The position numbers and the translations under genes were made by a program. A DNA stretch of 64,000 nt from Gigaspora margarita (taxonomy: Eukaryota; Glomeromycota; Glomeromycetes; Diversisporales; Gigasporaceae), in the NCBI GenBank assembly GCA_009809945.1, contig WTPW01000583.1, forward strand, positions 181,536 through 245,535, in the 5' to 3' direction. This document shows positions 23,505-33,963 of this stretch, one piece after another. Below the pieces are notes generated by a model, which was given only the letters and a program-made list of their open reading frames with translations, made no database searches and was not told the origin of the DNA. The first letter of the stretch is position 1; every line of letters begins with the position of its first letter.

Positions 23505-24822
23505 AGTAGGTATTGAATAGCTTGTGTCTAAAGTTCCTCATGTTACTTTTCTGAGAAAATATAGTATATTTAAACAACAGCAGGATGTAGTCGAAATTTT
23601 CCGGAAATGGCCAGCATTATGCAAAATTATGAAGAATTATGCAGAGCATGATGATCATTTCGGGGAAGACAAAAAAAAAAAAAGAGAGAAATACGAAAAA
23701 TATGAAAAATGACAGCCTAAACTTATCTTGGTGCACTGGCAAAAAATGTCGGGGACATAATTTTACATATAAAAACAGCCTTATTTTTAACAAAACACCC
23801 CAACCCTAATATTAATTAGATAAATAACTCAGGCCCATATCCGGAAAATTTGGACTGCACCCTGTTGTCGTTTATTTAACATTTTAAACAAAGAATTCTC
23901 AATTGCTACCTGAAAGAATTTGATAGCCAATTCGTAGGATAGATCGGATATTATTTTTCATAAGATTTTGTTATATTATATTAACATCTATACAGTATTT
24001 GCAAGTTTTTGCCAAGTATCATGTGGGTGCTGCAAAGGGAAACCAGGATTTGTTAATTTTCCGAAATGTTATTTTCTGATTATACCGATAAGAAAAAGCG
24101 CAGTTTCCGAAAACTAAGAATTCCTGGTTTTCCTTTTTACGATTCCCATATTATGTACATAGAAAATTTTTTTTTGAATTATACACGTGGTACGTGCATA
24201 CGTACTATGTACGATCGACCTCGGCCCATAATTTTTCAGTCGGCTCCTATAAAACTCCGTCGCTTTATTACTACCATATATATCGTATTCTACTGTAAAT
24301 AAGCACCACCCCCTCTACCCACTTTTTTAAATATCAAATTGATGGGAATAGCTTACTAAAGATCTCATTGTGATTTCCGCTAATCTGATATTTAAGTAAA
24401 GGTGTGATAGTTATTTATGGTAAAATACGTCATTATTTATTAATTTTATTAATAAAATTTAGGGTTAAGGGTTCAAGTTAACGAGGTTTATGGTTATATT
24501 AAGCATTTTTTACTTAGAAAATCGGACATTAATTACTTTTATTAGTCAATTTAAAAAATGACACTTTAAAGAGTGGTCGCAAAACTTTATAAAGGCTTAC
24601 TAAATTTGTCTTTTATAAAAAAATTTAAATTTATAATTTAAGAATGAACATCAATAACACTTATATCACTGAAAGTCTTGAAAATCTGAGGTCTCATTTC
24701 CTTTTGATATTAATTAAATTAAATTTTAGCTTATACTTATTCTTTATTATTTTAATCTTTATTTTATCTCTGTACTAATCTTTAATGAAATGATTTGGTT
24801 TAACCTTATTATGATTCCAGAA

Positions 24823-24870
<48 letters not shown>

Positions 24871-25590
24871 TATGGTGAAGTTGGTGTTAGGAAATCTCTA
24901 CAATTCTAGATTGTCGATTATAGCTGTTTTCAAAAAGCTGTGGGAAGATACAGATCACCACACCATGAGGAACTTACGATATATTTCTAAGATTTCCATA
25001 GTTTATAGACCCAATATAATCGGCGCTTTATATAATTTTTACTAATGGAATTTCCAAATTCTTTGATTCCCTACATGTGTATATGAAAATCGTACTTCAT
25101 GTCTTTTTGAAAGCGGCCGTAATCATATTTTCGGTCAAATTACGTATCTCTATACTTGAGAATCTATAAAATTCTCTTAAAAATCCAAAAATTGCCTGAT
25201 TTCCCGCGATTTTACATAACACCATGATCTACACCTTTTATAATAATCATTTATTTACTTGTACTAATTTAGGAAATCTTCACAGGCTGGGAGATTATTT
25301 CTAGCATAAACCTGAAATTAAGAATTTGATTAATTTATTCTAAATATCGATTAATTAAGTGCTAGAATATTTCTCAGATTTTTCTGTGCCGAAATGAGAC
25401 GAGGAAAAAAAACCGGTTAAAAATTATTCCACGTTTCCATATGATCGTATGAGGTTGATTTAAATAGCAGGCACGTGTAATAGATAAACATAACTAGCTC
25501 TTTTTTTAAACACGTTCATAAAAGCTCTTTATGTTGATTAAGGTGGTTATAGAAAATGGCGAATACTATAAATATAAATTTAAAATATTT
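23505..25590. other. Intergenic DNA with an (ATT)n microsatellite
   Basis: An ATT repeat spans about 24822-24871. A possible small MITE at 23730-23862 has weak ends (GGTGCACTGG / complement of GGTGCAGTCC) and a CCCCAACCCTAAT loop. Open frames of 60-78 codons at 23524 (GTG start) and 24066 have no recognisable features and are not called as genes. Confidence 0.4.
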
Positions 25591-25860
25591 ACCATTATCG
25601 ATTTAGTCTGATCGACAAACTTTGTAATTTTTTTGAGTCCGCTGAGTCCTGTGATTGTAATATGGCAGTCTTTTAACCTTTTCATATTTCATGGAATTCA
25701 TTTAAATTATTCATATATGTTTACAAAATATGACAAACATAAGATGGTGATCTAATGTTATATTCACGGACTCACGAGACTTAAAAAGATTACGAAGATC
25801 ATCCATTAAGCTAGATTAAAAAGAGCGATAATTTTAATTTATTTACGATAATTTATTGTG
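25590..25860. mobile_element. Foldback MITE, family D
   Basis: The arms pair TTGAGTCCGCTGAGTCCTGTG with the right-hand CACGGACTCACGAGACTTAA, flanked by TTATCGAT / ATCGATAA-like ends. The centre is AT-rich. Target duplication is unresolved. Confidence 0.65.
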
Positions 25861-25864
25861 TATG

Positions 25865-27030
25865 AATCATAAAGAAATCAAAATAAATTGTTCATGTCCA
25901 TAAACATAGCGTTACACTTCGAAAATCAATTATTCGACTAGTTAATCAAGTTGACAACTGATTAATTAACCGATTGTGACGATTAATCGATATAATCGAT
26001 TATTTTGACTAAAGATTGTTCTCAAGCACCTCCCCCTATGGTTAATAAATGTATCATGTTTAAATATTTCGATCAAAAGAACCTGGACCTAACAAACATT
26101 TTTTAGAGTTACTCTGTTTGGCCGCACAACGAATTTTCTCGATTAATAATTTGTGTTTTAATCTTGTATATGTTCTGCATCATTTCACAATTATCATTCT
26201 TAATTTTTGAAACGACTTAAATTATTTCTCAAATCGATGAAAATTAAAAAAGATAAAATTATATGTGCCAAGTGATAAAAATTACGCGATCATTAATAAT
26301 ATTAATTATATCGTGAACTTTCATTTTTATAAATAAAAAAATGATAAAAAATTCAAATAAAATTTTATTTAAAGAAATTAAAAAAAACAACATAAATTTG
26401 CATAAATTAACAGTCATAAAAAAAACTTTCTAATTTTAAATAAAAAAAAAAAAACATACATAACATGATTAAAAATTTTACCAATTTTACTTCACCATGT
26501 AGAACACGCTTACATCATCTTATACATAATAAGTACTTCTTTTGAGCTTGCCACCCTCACTTTTTCTTACAAAATGTAATGTCAGTTTTCACTTGAATTA
26601 ACATCCGAATTGACGATTTCAGTAATTTCCAGTGCCAATATCTTTTAAACACTATTCATGAATGGCGCCATCAGCTACTGTTTTCAAAATAAAACAATAC
26701 AGTACTACATACGAATCTTTTTAATTGTATGTTAAAATTTTGTTATTATTAAAAAAAAAAAACATGAGCATAATAAAAAAAAAAAATCTTTCACCAGATT
26801 TTGTTTTGGCCAAAGTGTTCGTTACTTGGTGCTCAGCACAAATTCTTTTATAAGAATTTATAAAATAAACTTGCGTCCCTAGGTTATTTTCAATCGGCTT
26901 AATTGTATTAAGTTTTTAATTACGCCAACATAAAGAATTTTAAATTATGAGTTATTCAATATTTAAAATTTGGGATATGTGAATCGCTTAGATTTTTAAG
27001 TGCAGTTAAGCATTACCCGTATTGCTGTAT
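25865..27030. other. AT-rich intergenic DNA, nothing recognised
   Basis: ATCGATTA/TAATCGAT-like motifs cluster near 25925-26010. Poly(A) stretches are frequent. No gene is supported. Confidence 0.3.
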
Positions 27031-27031
27031 T

Positions 27032-27140
27032 GTTGTGTCGCAAAATAACGTGCATAGGTGTTATTTAGAATAATGACCTGAATTAAACTTAATTTAGGGC
27101 GAAATTCTTAATTTCACCCCTGCATGTTATTCGCGACAAC
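27032..27140. mobile_element. Small MITE, GTTGTGTCGCAAAATAACG ends
   Basis: The left GTTGTGTCGCAAAATAACG and right complement GTTGTCGCGAATAACATGC form an imperfect inverted repeat continuing to GGTG. Length is 109 bp. Confidence 0.7.
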
Positions 27141-27433
27141 ATGGTAATTATATTTATTTCAATCCATTAAAAAAAAGTTGTTCTTCCTTTGAAGAATAAA
27201 AGTTTCTAATATTCTGTAAATTTTTTTACGAGCCAGAAGTTGTATCATTCCATACTAAAAAATTAATAATGAAAAAAAGAGAAAATTTGTTTTAAATTAA
27301 ACATTCGAAAGCTTTATTTGATTTTTTTCTTTTATATTAATTATATGATATGTGATACGCAATATATTTGTAGTATAATAAAATTTAATAATTCTGAGTT
27401 CTAATTTTTTTATTAAATGTCATAGTATAATAG

Positions 27434-27665
27434 AGTTATTGTCGCAGATTATAAAGATTATAATGAAATTTAGGGTCTCAATTTAAAAATATAAACACTA
27501 CTAAAATCTACCTATACTCTTTTTTAAATAACCCTAACCCTAAAACCTAACTTAACTATAAAAAAAAAATCTAACAAAAAAGGCCCAAAAAAATTTTAAA
27601 AATCGGTCATAAAATAAGTCAAATTTCATTATAATCTGATTTCATTATAATCTGTCACAGTTATT
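27434..27665. mobile_element. TIR MITE with telomere-like loop
   Basis: The arms pair AGATTATAAAGATTATAATG with the right-hand CATTATAATCTG repeats. The loop contains AACCCTAACCCTAAAACCTA near 27530. Non-coding, 232 bp, ends approximate. Confidence 0.65.
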
Positions 27666-27910
27666 CCTAAATCGGTGAAAATTTAAGAATGACGTACCTT
27701 CGTACGTAGATCGAAATAACGAAATCAGTATTCAATGTTTTCCGTTTCTGGTTTGAGCGATGAGTCTCGGAGCTATCTAGTCTTTATTATACAATTCGAT
27801 TTTCATAAATTTTTGATTTTCAAGGGTTTGATATTTTAGATAGAGTGAAACATGAACTCGGATTTAAAGTTCATGGGCTAAAAATTTTAATATTATGGAT
27901 CAATCAGTAT

Positions 27911-28034
27911 CTAGGATGGCAGGTCACAATGCCCAATTGGTTTCAATTTTTTTTTTGGACATATGTCCAATTGAAAATGGACACATGTCCAAAAAAAATT
28001 GAAACCAATTGGACATTGTGACATGCCATCCCTG
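27911..28034. mobile_element. hAT-like foldback MITE upstream of the secreted-protein gene
   Basis: Ends CTAGGATGGCAGGTCACAAT and complement of CAGGGATGGCATGTCACAAT are flanked by an exact 8-bp duplication ATCAGTAT (27903-27910, 28035-28042). The arms pair along nearly the whole 124 bp, with a short ATTGAAAA centre. It lies about 165 bp before the start codon at 28201. Confidence 0.92.
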
Positions 28035-28043
28035 ATCAGTATT

Positions 28044-28051
28044 ATATAAAC
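28044..28051 (+). promoter_or_regulatory. Possible TATA box
   Basis: TATATAAA immediately after the hAT duplication, about 150 bp before the start codon at 28201. Position is plausible but unproved. Confidence 0.3.
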
Positions 28052-28058
28052 TGTACAC

Positions 28059-28166
28059 CAAGACCATTAAAGCCATTAAAATCATTAAAATCATTAAAAT
28101 CATTAAAATCATTAAAATCATTAAAATCATTAAAATCATTAAAATCATTAAAACCATTAAAACCAA
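28059..28166. repeat. 9-bp tandem repeat, 12 units, in a 5' leader
   Basis: The unit ATTAAAATC is repeated twelve times, the outer units varying to ATTAAAACC or ATTAAAGCC. It fills most of the gap between the possible TATA box and the start codon. Copy number is likely to vary between strains (inferred). Confidence 0.9.
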
Positions 28167-28200
28167 TAATACATTTACAACTAATTTATAACATTTTGCA

Positions 28201-29074
28201 ATGACTTCTTTCCCGTTTAAATTTCATAATCGTCAACTAAAACGAGATTATAATTTATTAATTATCTTTATAATGTTTTTGTCGTATACTGTTTATGCTC
28301 AAACAAACCATGTAAATGTTAACATCAGTCAAGACCGGAAAATTGATAGAGTTCCTGTGCGTATTTGTCTTGTTATTAAAACATTATACACTTTATGATA
28401 CGTATTAATCTTTTTATCTATTTTTTTTAATAAAAATATATATATATATAAAAATCAATTAGTCACAAATCATGATTCAAATCCCTGGACAAAATCCTGA
28501 ATATACTGGACCTACAGGCTGCTTGCAGATTGTTAGTCCAGAATTAGGAACTCGAGCATTTAATGTATATAATAAGATTGATCCAAATGGGTTTTACCTT
28601 GTAGACGACAGTTATCCTGCAGTTTCAAACATTTCATATACTTTTTACTTTTATCCAACTTTGACACATATCAGTACGGAATGTGCTTCGATTGATAATA
28701 TATATATAGTTACTCCTCAATTGATAGGGAACACTACAACTAATATATGGAGGATTACAAGAAATGCTTATTCTGTACGTTTTTGTTTTATAGTGCATTA
28801 TATGTTTTGACAATATTTTATCATTCTTTAAACTTTTCAAATAATCTATATTTTGTAGGTTGGAATAAAAGTTCAAGTTCCTAGTGAAGCAGAAACCTTA
28901 GGAATTTCAGTTAACTATGAGGATTCATTGGATTTTTTTTCTTCTATATATGAAGATGATAATGGGTATTTTTATTTAAATAATTATTTGGCATATTATA
29001 ATTTCCAATATAGCTTTATTTTTTGGTCTGCACCACCTAATGAGGCGAATGCTTCGAATCAATTACCCCTTTGA
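28201..29074 (+). CDS. Predicted secreted protein, three exons, family unknown
   Basis: Exons 28201-28356, 28463-28774 and 28859-29074 give 227 residues. Introns of 106 and 84 nt are both phase 0 with GTGCGT and GTACGT donors and TTAG and TGTAG acceptors. Residues 19-32 (LLIIFIMFLSYTVY) are hydrophobic and follow a basic N-terminus, with a likely signal cleavage after Ala33 (VYA-QT). Four N-glycosylation sequons (two NIS, NTT, NAS) and few cysteines fit an extracellular protein. I do not recognise the family. After the TGA at 29072 the same frame runs on for 22 codons (PIMTPDLTNDPWV...CYK) to TAG at 29141. The stop may therefore be a recent nonsense mutation, a read-through site or the true end. 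Start chosen as the only ATG placing a signal peptide in frame. Confidence 0.75.
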
Positions 29075-29143
29075 CCTATTATGACGCCAGACCTTACAAA
29101 TGATCCATGGGTAGTAAATGATCCGAATAAATGTTATAAATAG
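29075..29143 (+). other. Open in-frame extension after the TGA stop
   Basis: This stretch translates without stops as PIMTPDLTNDPWVVNDPNK followed by CYK and TAG. It includes a possible polyadenylation signal AATAAA at 29127-29132, which would suit the upstream stop as the real end. Whether it is translated cannot be decided from sequence alone. Confidence 0.5.
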
Positions 29144-29212
29144 AAATAATAGATCAAATTTATTTATATATTTATATATATTTATATATTTGGAGTTTGC
29201 TATTTATTTATT

Positions 29213-29434
29213 GCCACTGGTGATCATACTAGTGATCAATTTACCAATTAAAATTCAGGATCAGGTGTGTGTAACAAAATAAAGAATTTTTTAAAAAATT
29301 GCTAAAATTGCTTCTAACCTAAAATTTTGTCTATGAAACTACTTTTTTTTATGCAAAAAATATTTAATATAAACTGTTTGTTTTTGTTTATTTTGTTTTT
29401 ATACATTGTAGATCACTGGTGATGATCACCACTG
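29213..29434. mobile_element. MITE with CACTGGTGATCA ends
   Basis: CACTGGTGATCATACTAGTG on the left pairs with the complement of CAGTGGTGATCATCACCAGT on the right. Length is about 222 bp, the centre is AT-rich and the target duplication is unresolved. Confidence 0.7.
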
Positions 29435-29439
29435 GTGAT

Positions 29440-29575
29440 AAATAGTAATTTTCTATATATTTATATATATTTATATATTTATATATATTTATATGTTTAT
29501 ATATATTTTATGTTTATATATGTTTATATATTTATATATATTTATATATTTATATTTTATGTGTATATAATATTG
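29440..29575. repeat. TATATTTATATA low-complexity repeat
   Basis: An imperfect alternation of TATATTTATA and TATGTTTATA; a shorter piece occurs at 29158-29190 on the other side of the MITE. It keeps a Tyr/Ile-rich frame open by chance. Confidence 0.8.
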
Positions 29576-29666
29576 ATTTCTGTCAATTCGGAGTCGAGTC
29601 GGCATGTGTCATTTATGAATTTAAATCAATAAAAATCAATAAAGCAGCTTTAATTACATATAAAAA

Positions 29667-30027
29667 ATGGTGCTTTTAGGCATCTCTGGCCAGAGATGCC
29701 TAGTTTATGTATCTCTGCCCTAATAGCCAATTAAAATGCAAACATATCACGTGATACACGTTTCGCGTAGCACAACGGTTACACAAAGTAAAATTCCCCG
29801 GATCAGTCGGCGAAGCAAAACAACAAAAAAACGCGAAAAAAATACAAAAATTTTGGAAAATACAAAAACGGCCATCTAAACAATTTACTTATAATACTTC
29901 CCTATGCCCTAGCCCAAACTCAAACTCTAACCCAAACCTTAACTTGATTAAAATTATTTACCCGACATTGTTTTGACCAGAGATGCATAAGCTAAGCATC
30001 TTTGGCCAGAGATGCTCATAATTTCCC
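29667..30027. mobile_element. MITE whose ends are themselves palindromes
   Basis: The left end holds the perfect palindrome GGCATCTCTGGCCAGAGATG followed by CC; the right end holds AGCATCTTTGGCCAGAGATG plus CT. Beyond them TAGTTTATGTATCTCTG pairs with the complement of TAGCTTATGCATCTCTGG. The loop contains CTAACCCAAACCTTAAC near 29925. Non-coding, about 360 bp. Confidence 0.75.
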
Positions 30028-30123
30028 ATAAAAAATATAAACAAATCAAATAAAAACTTTCTCCTTCTAAATATCTTTAGAAATTTTTTCTTATTATTTA
30101 ATAATTATACGGTATAAATAAAA

Positions 30124-30333
30124 GGATTATAGAATTTAGTGCTCCCTGCACTGTAATGCACCCTATAGTAACAAATACAGATAATGATTAAAGTTAGGGT
30201 TAGGGTTAAAGTTAGAATTAGATTTTAAAGTAACATCGTGAGAGGAACATTTTTTGTTAAAAATGCAACAGGGGTTAACCTAGTAAAATTTTGAAAACAT
30301 AAAAGGGTACCGGTGCACTATATTCTATAACCC
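30124..30333. mobile_element. Mutator-like MITE with telomere-like loop
   Basis: Ends GGATTATAGAATTTAGTGCT and complement of GGGTTATAGAATATAGTGCA are flanked by a near-perfect 10-bp duplication (ATAAATAAAA and ATAAATAAAT). The loop has GTTAGGGTTAGGGTTAAAGT near 30190. Length is 210 bp. Confidence 0.8.
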
Positions 30334-30865
30334 ATAAATAAATATCTACTTTTTTGGCTCGTGAATCTTTTGAATAATATAAAAAATATATATTAGTCAA
30401 AGAAAAAAAAAATGATAAAAATTCGACACGCCACTGTTCTAAAAGCAAAATAAAAGTCGTGAATTTGTAAAACCTGTGCATCCTAACATTACTAAAGTGA
30501 ATAAGCAAAAAAGGAACAGGTATTAAATAAATTTGGAGTCTATCAATATCTTTTCAAAGTTAAACTTTTTGCTTATTTATTTGTTTGTTAAATTTTATAT
30601 TACATTAATGATGATCTAATACAGTACTGTATATGAAATGAATCATATAAAAAAAAAAATTATAATTATTTCAGTGCGAAATCATTCATGTTCACTTAGA
30701 AGGATAAATTCGTATTTTCAAGGCGGTGTGGACTATAGAATATATGCGGCGTTTATTTTATATTTGCCACTCGATCGCCTGTATGGCTCAAACTACTACG
30801 GAATACACTAAACGGGATCTCGCCTCGCCACCCACGTGGTCTACAGATCGTCCCTAGATCGTCTA

Positions 30866-31501
30866 TGTGACGAATTATTTTTATTTGTTTTTTTTTTATG
30901 TTGTAAATATTTTAAGTCATGTAAACAAAAAGGTCATCTAAGCGTGGCTTGGTGGCTTAGAATTAGAAAGTCGCGAATACGCGATTATTGTCACGAATAC
31001 GCGACTGCTCCAAGCCCGCAAATATTCAGCCACTTGCGCATACGTAAACTCTGTTGCGAATTCGTTACAATAATCGCGAATACGTTATAAATTCCACGAA
31101 TACGTGACAGCTCGCAAAAATGTATTTAAGACCTTTAAAATTCACTAAAGTCAAAATAAGTTTGACATTCAATTTAAAATCACGATAATAATAAAAGTAA
31201 TATCCTCATCTATTGAATTCGACTTTAACCTTAATAAACCTTGCGATACTCAATTCGACGGACTGAATTGACTTGTAACATCGTATTGGATTATTATAAC
31301 TCGAATTCGTATAACGAGTTTTGTTAATTCTTTTAAAGTACCCACGTGATTATGTGGTGATTATCCCGATTATACTTAATCTTAACCCTTTAGCATTATA
31401 TAAACACACTCTTTTATGATCGCTTTATTCCATCATACCGTAATCAGTTGGAGTTTAAATTGGCACTATTGTCTATATTGTTTTCCAATTCAACCGTTAC
31501 A
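30866..31501 (+). mobile_element. Solo LTR-like sequence, copy 1
   Basis: It begins TGTGACGAATTATTTTTATT and ends CAACCGTTACA (TG...CA). It aligns along most of its length with 52296-53505, sharing for example CGCGAATACGTTATAAATTC, GACTGAATTGACTTGTAAC and TTGGCACTATTGTCTATATT. No clear target duplication or adjacent primer-binding site was seen, so it may be a solo LTR or the 5' LTR of a truncated element. It is unusually rich in CGCGAATACGCGA motifs. Confidence 0.7.
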
Positions 31502-31820
31502 CTACTCAGTTATTCTTACCTGCTCCTGGTTTGGTCTGTTTGGTCGGACTACCAGCACCTTTTAGATATACGGGTTGTTCACCCGGGCTATCAAAGACGC
31601 CTAACTATAACCCAAAAACCCTAATACCTATACTTTCCCGGCGGTGGGTGGGAATTTCGACAAAACCAGACTTGCGTCGAGCTAACAACAAAGACAAAAG
31701 ATACAGAACAAAATCCCATTCCTACCCTTATATATCCATTTCCAATGACCTCATACTTGTTTCTTCATCATTCAAAATACATCACTCGATTCATCAAACA
31801 TTCATCACCTAATCGATCCA
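31502..31820. other. Stretch after LTR copy 1, more GC-balanced
   Basis: A 93-codon frame (31531-31812) is open but shows no domain. It includes a GTCGGACTACCAGCACC segment and an AACCCAAAAACCCTAATACC patch. It may be a remnant of the LTR element interior; this is not supported further. Confidence 0.35.
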
Positions 31821-32985
31821 CAGTCGTCATCCAGGATTATGCTGCTAATGATGTCAAATTATGCTTGCTAACTGCACTAAATTATGCTTTTTATGCTAAT
31901 GATTTTTTAAAAATATTATTAGATATATATTTATAAATAAATTTGCATTTAATATTATATTCTAATTTTTCTTATTTGAAATACAACATAGTAAATTTTT
32001 TTAAAAATTTTCTGACAGTGCATGTATATTATATTATTATCAAGAATATTTTTGTAATTAAAAAAACTATGTTTTATATCTACACATTGGAATAAATCTT
32101 GCTAGATTTAGAATCAACATAAGTTGATTTTAAATATATACATTCAAGTTGAAACAAAACTTTAAGTTCACTCAAATCGTTAAAGAACTAACTTAAAATT
32201 AATTTTTATTCACACTCAATTTTAAAATTAGCTGTTTCAATTCAATTTAAACAACAATACTGTACATTGCAAAGCTATTTATGCATATGGGCTTGGTGCT
32301 GCAAAAAGGGGGTAAATTGACAAATTTTCAGAAAATTTTTTTTATACAAATCAATTTAAAATAAGTTCTGGAACATTTTTTACTTAAAACACAAAAACAG
32401 TTATATTAATAAAATTTTGTAGTATAGTTCTTTAAAGTTTGTATTTTCTTATAATTTATTATATATTTAAAACGTAAAAATTGATTTTCTGAAGATCTTT
32501 TGTTTTGTCGATTTACCCCCTTTTTGCAGCATATATTCTATAAAATCTTTATTTTGAAATCTTGTCATCACCTGAACTCGATGAAGAAATTAATTCATTA
32601 TTAATGATTGGGTTTACAACATTGATTAACAGAATTACCATCGAGAAATTTGGTAACTTTCAAGTGCATTGTGAAACTGATTATTTTAAAATCTATAGTA
32701 TAGAGCGACAATTTCCATAGTCAGTTTAAAATTCTGTTGCAACACAAGTTGATTCAGAATCCACAAAAATTCAGTACCACAGATGCAATTTGTATAATAA
32801 ATAAACTACCCAAATTATGCTCAATTTTATGCTAACAATTATAAATTATGCTAAATTCTGCTGCTAACATAATTATTCTAAATTCTGCTGCTAACATAAT
32901 TATGCTAAATTCTGCTGCTAACATAATTATGCTAGCAAGCTTGAATTATGCTAAATTATGCTAATAGCATAATCCTGGACACCCT
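31821..32985. mobile_element. TIR element with AAATTATGCTA subterminal repeats
   Basis: CATCCAGGATTATGCTGCTA near the left end pairs with the complement of TAGGGTGTCCAGGATTATGC at the right end. Inside the right end a ~33-bp unit containing TAAATTCTGCTGCTAACATA is repeated about three times; the left end has single variants. TAGGGTG ends suggest hAT, but no 8-bp duplication was found. A second MITE (32297-32531) is nested within. Confidence 0.65.
32297..32531. mobile_element. MITE with TGCTGCAAAAAGGGGGTAAA ends
   Basis: TGCTGCAAAAAGGGGGTAAA at the left is repeated in complement at the right with the same G run; pairing extends to TTCAGAAAA. Length is 235 bp, non-coding. Confidence 0.85.
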
Positions 32986-32989
32986 AGTC

Positions 32990-33960
32990 ATGGATTTCCT
33001 ATATTTTCTGGCGAAATACAAAAAATTATTGCTATATTTTAAATAAAGATTATTAATAAAATTTTTGAGATGGCCAGAGTTTAAAGTATAATTTAAATAC
33101 AATCAAGTATCTACTGACAAAGAAAGGAATGATCGATGAAAACAATAGTCTTACTAAGAGTAATAATACCATAATGCGTTATACTATAATGAAAATATCA
33201 TCTACTTACAATAGGCACGCTTTTAATATACTTATGTAAATTTATACATGTTTGATTCTTAGAATATGATGATAACTATGTAAATGTAAATGTGAGTAAA
33301 AAGAAATGTAATAATCTAATTCAGGCTTAAACGATAACCACTCATGATAAAATGTAAAGTTGCATGTTTAATTAATTTTTTATTTTTTTCGATTAATTTA
33401 TATTCATTTAATGAAGCAAAATGTGTTATTCCACATTTATTATCATTATAAAAAATAAATTACAGTTATTTAATAAAAAGTTAAAAGAAATGTGATTTAA
33501 AAATGAAAAATAAAAAATTTCGAGATTCATATTCTATTTTGTACTGCATAATAAAATTATCTATATATCAACTTATTTAAATATGACAAGAACTGAATTT
33601 TGGATGATGTGAATATATTTATATATACTATTAATTGACATAAATTTGATTGCAAAAAATGACGTAAAATTAAATGTAATCATTTTAATTTATTAGATAC
33701 ATAGATATGAGTATTTATCATAAGTCGTTTTAAGTATTAACTTAAATAGATTCTATATTTACATGTAAGTTACAATTTATCACTTTCAAAAATTTATCAT
33801 GCTATTACGTATAATTTTTACTATCATCAATCATATAATTACGATCGATGTTACACAAATGATTGTGGCTAGTATATAACAGATAATGCAGATCACATTT
33901 ATTCTAAAAAAAAAAAAAAAAAAAAAATCATTTTCTTTTAACAACGAAAGAATATTGTGA
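32990..33960. other. Intergenic DNA upstream of the BTB-TPR gene
   Basis: AT-rich without delimited repeats. An A22-type run at about 33907-33927 lies shortly before the start codon at 33964. No promoter element is distinctive. Confidence 0.4.
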
Positions 33961-33963
33961 AGA

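Noticed and set aside
23524-23712. 62-codon frame with a Lys/Glu-rich end
   Set aside because: No ATG near its start, no recognisable domain, ends in a poly-Lys run from A-rich DNA; could be an exon but nothing supports it.
24066-24302. 78-codon frame starting with ATG
   Set aside because: Unique-looking sequence but no domain, splice or upstream signal that would support a gene.
27924-28166. Minus-strand frame rich in Met-Ile-Leu
   Set aside because: It is the complement of the 9-bp tandem repeat and the hAT foldback.
29435-29632. Tyr/Ile-rich open frame
   Set aside because: Produced by TATATTTATA low-complexity sequence.
31531-31812. 93-codon frame after LTR copy 1
   Set aside because: No domain or start context; possibly a remnant of a retrotransposon interior.
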